From contig JAFYVL010000024.1 in the NCBI GenBank assembly GCA_017549125.1, forward strand, positions 1-35,299: 35,299 nt of DNA, read 5' to 3'. Numbering within the stretch: position 1 is the first letter of the stretch; each line of letters begins with the position of its first letter. The notes under the pieces are model-generated. The model was not told where the DNA came from. It ran no database searches and saw only the letters and a program-made list of their open reading frames with translations. Position numbers and translations under genes: made by a program. The DNA comes from Oscillospiraceae bacterium. GTDB lineage: Bacteria; Bacillota; Clostridia; Oscillospirales; Oscillospiraceae. This document shows positions 33,948 through 35,299 of the stretch, in pieces.

Positions 33948-33976
33948 TTGCTATAGAACAAGTTGTTCAATAACAT
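33948..33976 (+). promoter_or_regulatory. Predicted promoter of the CDF exporter gene
   Basis: TTGCTA (33948-33953) and TAACAT (33971-33976) are 17 bases apart. The palindromic operator lies inside the spacer, so bound repressor would block polymerase. The boxes are weak matches. Confidence 0.5.
33956..33968. promoter_or_regulatory. Palindromic operator GAACAA-G-TTGTTC
   Basis: A perfect 6-1-6 inverted repeat lies midway between the divergent TetR and CDF genes. It is typical in size and place of a TetR-family operator. The assignment to this TetR protein is inference. Confidence 0.65.
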
Positions 33977-34024
33977 ATCAATTATACAGTATTTCAATAA
34001 ACCTGTCAATGGTGAGGAGGATAT

Positions 34025-34894
34025 ATGAAAACGCAAAAAACCATATTGATCGCTTTTGTACTAAACCTGTTATTTTCTGTCATGGAATTTATCGGCGGCT
34101 ATTTCACACAAAGCGTTGCAATCACCTCGGATGCGCTTCACGATTTTGTGGATGCAATCACAATCGGCATTGCCTATTGCCTTGAAAGAATCAGCCACCG
34201 GCCAGCCAATAAAGAAAACACTTACGGTTTTATTCGTTACGGTGTAGTCGGCAGCGGGCTTACCACCCTGCTGTTAATCCTCGGCTCAGCTGTCATTATG
34301 TATCACGCAACGGAAAAACTATTGCATCCCGCAGATATCCACCATAACGGTATGATCTGGATGGCTGTTTTTGGTGTGGTGGTCAACGGATCTGCCGCCT
34401 ATCTTACACGGGATCACGATTCATTAACCCAAAAATCTGTCAATCTACATATGCTGGAGGATGTATTGGGTTGGCTCGTATTACTGGTAGGCGCATGGAT
34501 CATCAAGTTCACCGGTTGGAACATACTCGATCCAATTCTCTCTTTGGGAGTATCCCTGTTTATCCTCTATGAAGCATGCAAACATCTAAAGGATATCCTT
34601 AATATTTTATTGGATAAAACTCCTGCAGATATTCACCCGGATGAAATTAAGGCCGCAATTCTGATGGTTCCGGAGGTAGACGACGTGCAGCATCTGCACA
34701 TCCGTAGTCTGGACGGTAAAATTCACTGTGCTACCGTGCATATCATCACCGATACGCCCGCAGTAAAACCTCAGGTACGTTCCATATTGGAATCCATGCA
34801 CATCCAACATACAACCATTGAGATAGATCCCCCTGGTATGCAACTAAGCAGCCACGAACCCCAATACCACATCCATAGCCACCATCACAATTAA
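34025..34894 (+). CDS. Cation diffusion facilitator (CDF) family efflux protein, zinc type
   Basis: A 289-residue membrane exporter with six predicted spans (first at residues 7-25) and a cytoplasmic C-terminal domain. The transport site is readable: H39 and D43 in TSDALHDFVDA (span 2) and H142 and D146 in NLHMLEDVLGW (span 5). This His-Asp/His-Asp set is known for zinc/cadmium CDF members such as CzcD. The C-terminus carries a histidine-rich tail (HEPQYHIHSHHHN) that may bind metal. It exports metal from the cytoplasm by proton exchange. GAGGAGG lies 4-5 bases before the ATG. It is divergent from a TetR regulator, and its stop codon abuts the terminator of a broken 5S rRNA copy. Confidence 0.93.
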   Translation: MKTQKTILIAFVLNLLFSVMEFIGGYFTQSVAITSDALHDFVDAITIGIAYCLERISHRPANKENTYGFIRYGVVGSGLTTLLLILGSAVIMYHATEKLLHPADIHHNGMIWMAVFGVVVNGSAAYLTRDHDSLTQKSVNLHMLEDVLGWLVLLVGAWIIKFTGWNILDPILSLGVSLFILYEACKHLKDILNILLDKTPADIHPDEIKAAILMVPEVDDVQHLHIRSLDGKIHCATVHIITDTPAVKPQVRSILESMHIQHTTIEIDPPGMQLSSHEPQYHIHSHHHN

Positions 34895-34924
34895 AAAAAG
34901 CTCCACTTTTTCAAGTGGAGCTTT
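34895..34924. terminator. Terminator hairpin, copy 1 (after the CDF gene and 5S remnant)
   Basis: A 12-bp stem (AAAGCTCCACTT / AAGTGGAGCTTT) with a TTTC loop. On the minus strand it is followed by a run of seven T residues, so it is the original 5S terminator; on the plus strand it is weak but directly follows the CDF stop. It is identical to copy 2 at 35018-35052. Confidence 0.85.
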
Positions 34925-34966
34925 GTGTTCGCATTACCTATCTTCCCGGGTAGGCCAAGTATTGTC
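34925..34966 (-). pseudogene. Remnant of a 5S rRNA gene (3' end only)
   Basis: Bases 34896-34950 are identical, over all 55 positions, to 35024-35078, which covers the terminator and the 3' end of the intact 5S gene. The next 10 bases of the 5S (helix hairpin) are replaced by TAGG. Twelve more bases (34955-34966) match again, then the similarity stops at a palindromic hairpin. About 40 bases of 5S-derived sequence remain. It cannot form a functional 5S rRNA, because the 5' two-thirds is missing. Confidence 0.85.
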
Positions 34967-35003
34967 CTGCCGTAGCAAGTGTCCAGTGGACACTTGCAGG
35001 CAG
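34967..35003. repeat. 37-bp palindromic hairpin element inside the 5S remnant
   Basis: A 23-base perfect inverted repeat at 34975-34997 (arms begin GCAAGTGTCC, three-base centre AGT) is flanked by further pairing arms CTGCC (34967-34971) and GGCAG (34999-35003). No T-run follows on either strand. It starts exactly where similarity to the 5S gene ends, so it looks like a small REP- or MITE-like insertion. Confidence 0.7.
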
Positions 35004-35017
35004 AGTTCGGTTGATGT

Positions 35018-35052
35018 AAAAAGAAAAGCTCCACTTTTTCAAGTGGAGCTTT
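35018..35052 (-). terminator. Terminator of the 5S rRNA gene (rRNA operon end), copy 2
   Basis: On the minus strand the 12-bp stem AAAGCTCCACTT / AAGTGGAGCTTT with a GAAA loop is followed by TTTTCTTTTT. It begins 2-3 bases after the 5S 3' end. Confidence 0.92.
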
Positions 35053-35054
35053 GT

Positions 35055-35169
35055 GTTCGCATTACCTATCTTCCCGGGCAGTCGCCCGCCAAGTATTGTC
35101 GGCGTACATGAGCTTAACTTCTGTGTTCGGGATGGGAACAGGTGGACCCTCATGACAATCAACACGAAC
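35055..35169 (-). rRNA. rrf: 5S ribosomal RNA
   Basis: About 115 nt. The conserved core GTTCCCATCCCGAACACAG and AAGTTAAGCTC is present on the minus strand, followed by ACTTGG and a 3' hairpin. The 5' end GTTCGTGTT pairs over nine positions (two wobbles) with AATGCGAAC at the 3' end, which sets the limits. It is the last gene of an rRNA operon that lies mainly beyond the right edge. rnmV, encoding its maturation enzyme, is in the same window. Ends are exact to within 2-3 bases. Confidence 0.95.
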
Positions 35170-35224
35170 TCTATGGATGGCTTTTAACCATCATTTATAT
35201 CAAAGCTTTTCAGCTGAGATAACT

Positions 35225-35299
35225 TGGTGACCCATACCGGATTCGAACCGATGTTAACGGCGTGAGAGGCCGCTGTCTTAACCACTTGACCAATGGGCC
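35225..35299 (-). tRNA. tRNA-Glu (anticodon CTC)
   Basis: A complete 75-nt cloverleaf ends at the right edge. Acceptor GGCCCAT pairs with ATGGGTC (one wobble), the discriminator is A, and CCA is encoded. The anticodon stem GCGGC/GCCGT holds the loop CTCTCAC, giving anticodon CTC for GAG. The T arm contains GGTTCGAATCC. It lies 55 bases upstream of the 5S gene on the same strand, so it is part of the rRNA operon transcript; a small hairpin (GATGG/CCATC, 35173-35189) lies between them. Confidence 0.96.

Larger units (their letters stand above)
33914..33978. repeat. 15-bp direct repeats in the TetR-CDF intergenic region
   Basis: TGTTCCATAACATAT at 33914-33928 and TGTTCAATAACATAT at 33964-33978 differ at one base and are offset by 50 bp. 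The right copy overlaps the palindromic operator and the left lies just before the TetR gene. They look like two binding sites for one regulator. Confidence 0.65.

Noticed and set aside
35003..35017. GAGTTCG-GTTGAT on the plus strand resembling an inverted 5S 5' end
   Set aside because: Only about 14 bases match with two gaps, which is within chance for a rapidly changing junction; not strong enough to claim an inversion.
34923..35165. Short open frames over the 5S region on both strands
   Set aside because: They lie in the 5S gene, its remnant and terminators; the sequence is explained by RNA genes.
1..35299. CRISPR array, prophage, insertion sequence or defence system
   Set aside because: No regularly spaced repeats, transposase, integrase, phage or nuclease-methylase genes were found on either strand.

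Overview
The window is ordinary chromosomal DNA from a Gram-positive, anaerobic, spore-forming member of the class Clostridia. The gut Oscillospiraceae/Ruminococcaceae are my best guess, from gene content and style only. The evidence is a pyruvate:ferredoxin oxidoreductase, a PolC-type replicase ending in a clamp-binding motif, the sporulation pair spoIIGA-sigE, RNase M5, a T-box leader before alaS and TTG/GTG starts with AGGAGG-like ribosome binding sites. I see no prophage, transposase, CRISPR array or toxin-antitoxin pair. Most genes are single-copy housekeeping genes.

Layout. The 3' end of nifJ (positions 3-1082, +) is followed by a hairpin and a 51-residue mini-protein gene (1151-1306). 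Next come terminators and a repeat-like patch (1327-1430). On the minus strand, reading right to left, comEC-holA-rnmV-abcF (8072 to 2325) is tightly packed with overlaps. mrp follows under its own perfect consensus promoter. Upstream is alaS (10764-8128) with a complete T-box leader (about 10781-11005), then pepF plus a coupled 87-residue gene (13158-11094), then udp (14035-13268). The largest unit runs from pyrH at 25211 down to polC at 14098: pyrH-frr-uppS-histidine phosphatase-cdsA-dxr-rseP-ispG-polC. It joins UMP phosphorylation, ribosome recycling, isoprenoid and phospholipid synthesis, site-2 proteolysis and replication. This is the classic Firmicutes cluster, with ispG where Bacillus has proS and one extra phosphatase gene.

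glnS (25401-27080, +) converges on spoIIGA-sigE (28584-27122, -). rarA with the small DUF951 gene (30231-28769, -) is divergent from a large YfhO-type membrane protein gene (30383-33286, +). A TetR-type repressor gene (33886-33323, -) is divergent from a zinc-type cation diffusion facilitator gene (34025-34894, +), with a palindromic operator inside the predicted promoter. The right end holds the tail of an rRNA operon on the minus strand: tRNA-Glu(CTC), a 5S rRNA gene and its terminator. Beyond it is a second, broken copy of the 5S 3' end with the same terminator, interrupted by a palindromic hairpin.

The least explained parts are the 5S remnant with its hairpin, the mini-protein after nifJ, the phosphatase between uppS and cdsA, the 87-residue protein after pepF, the spoIIG promoter and the TetR/CDF operator. 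I found no clearly new multi-gene system. Family assignments come from recognised motifs; no database search was run.
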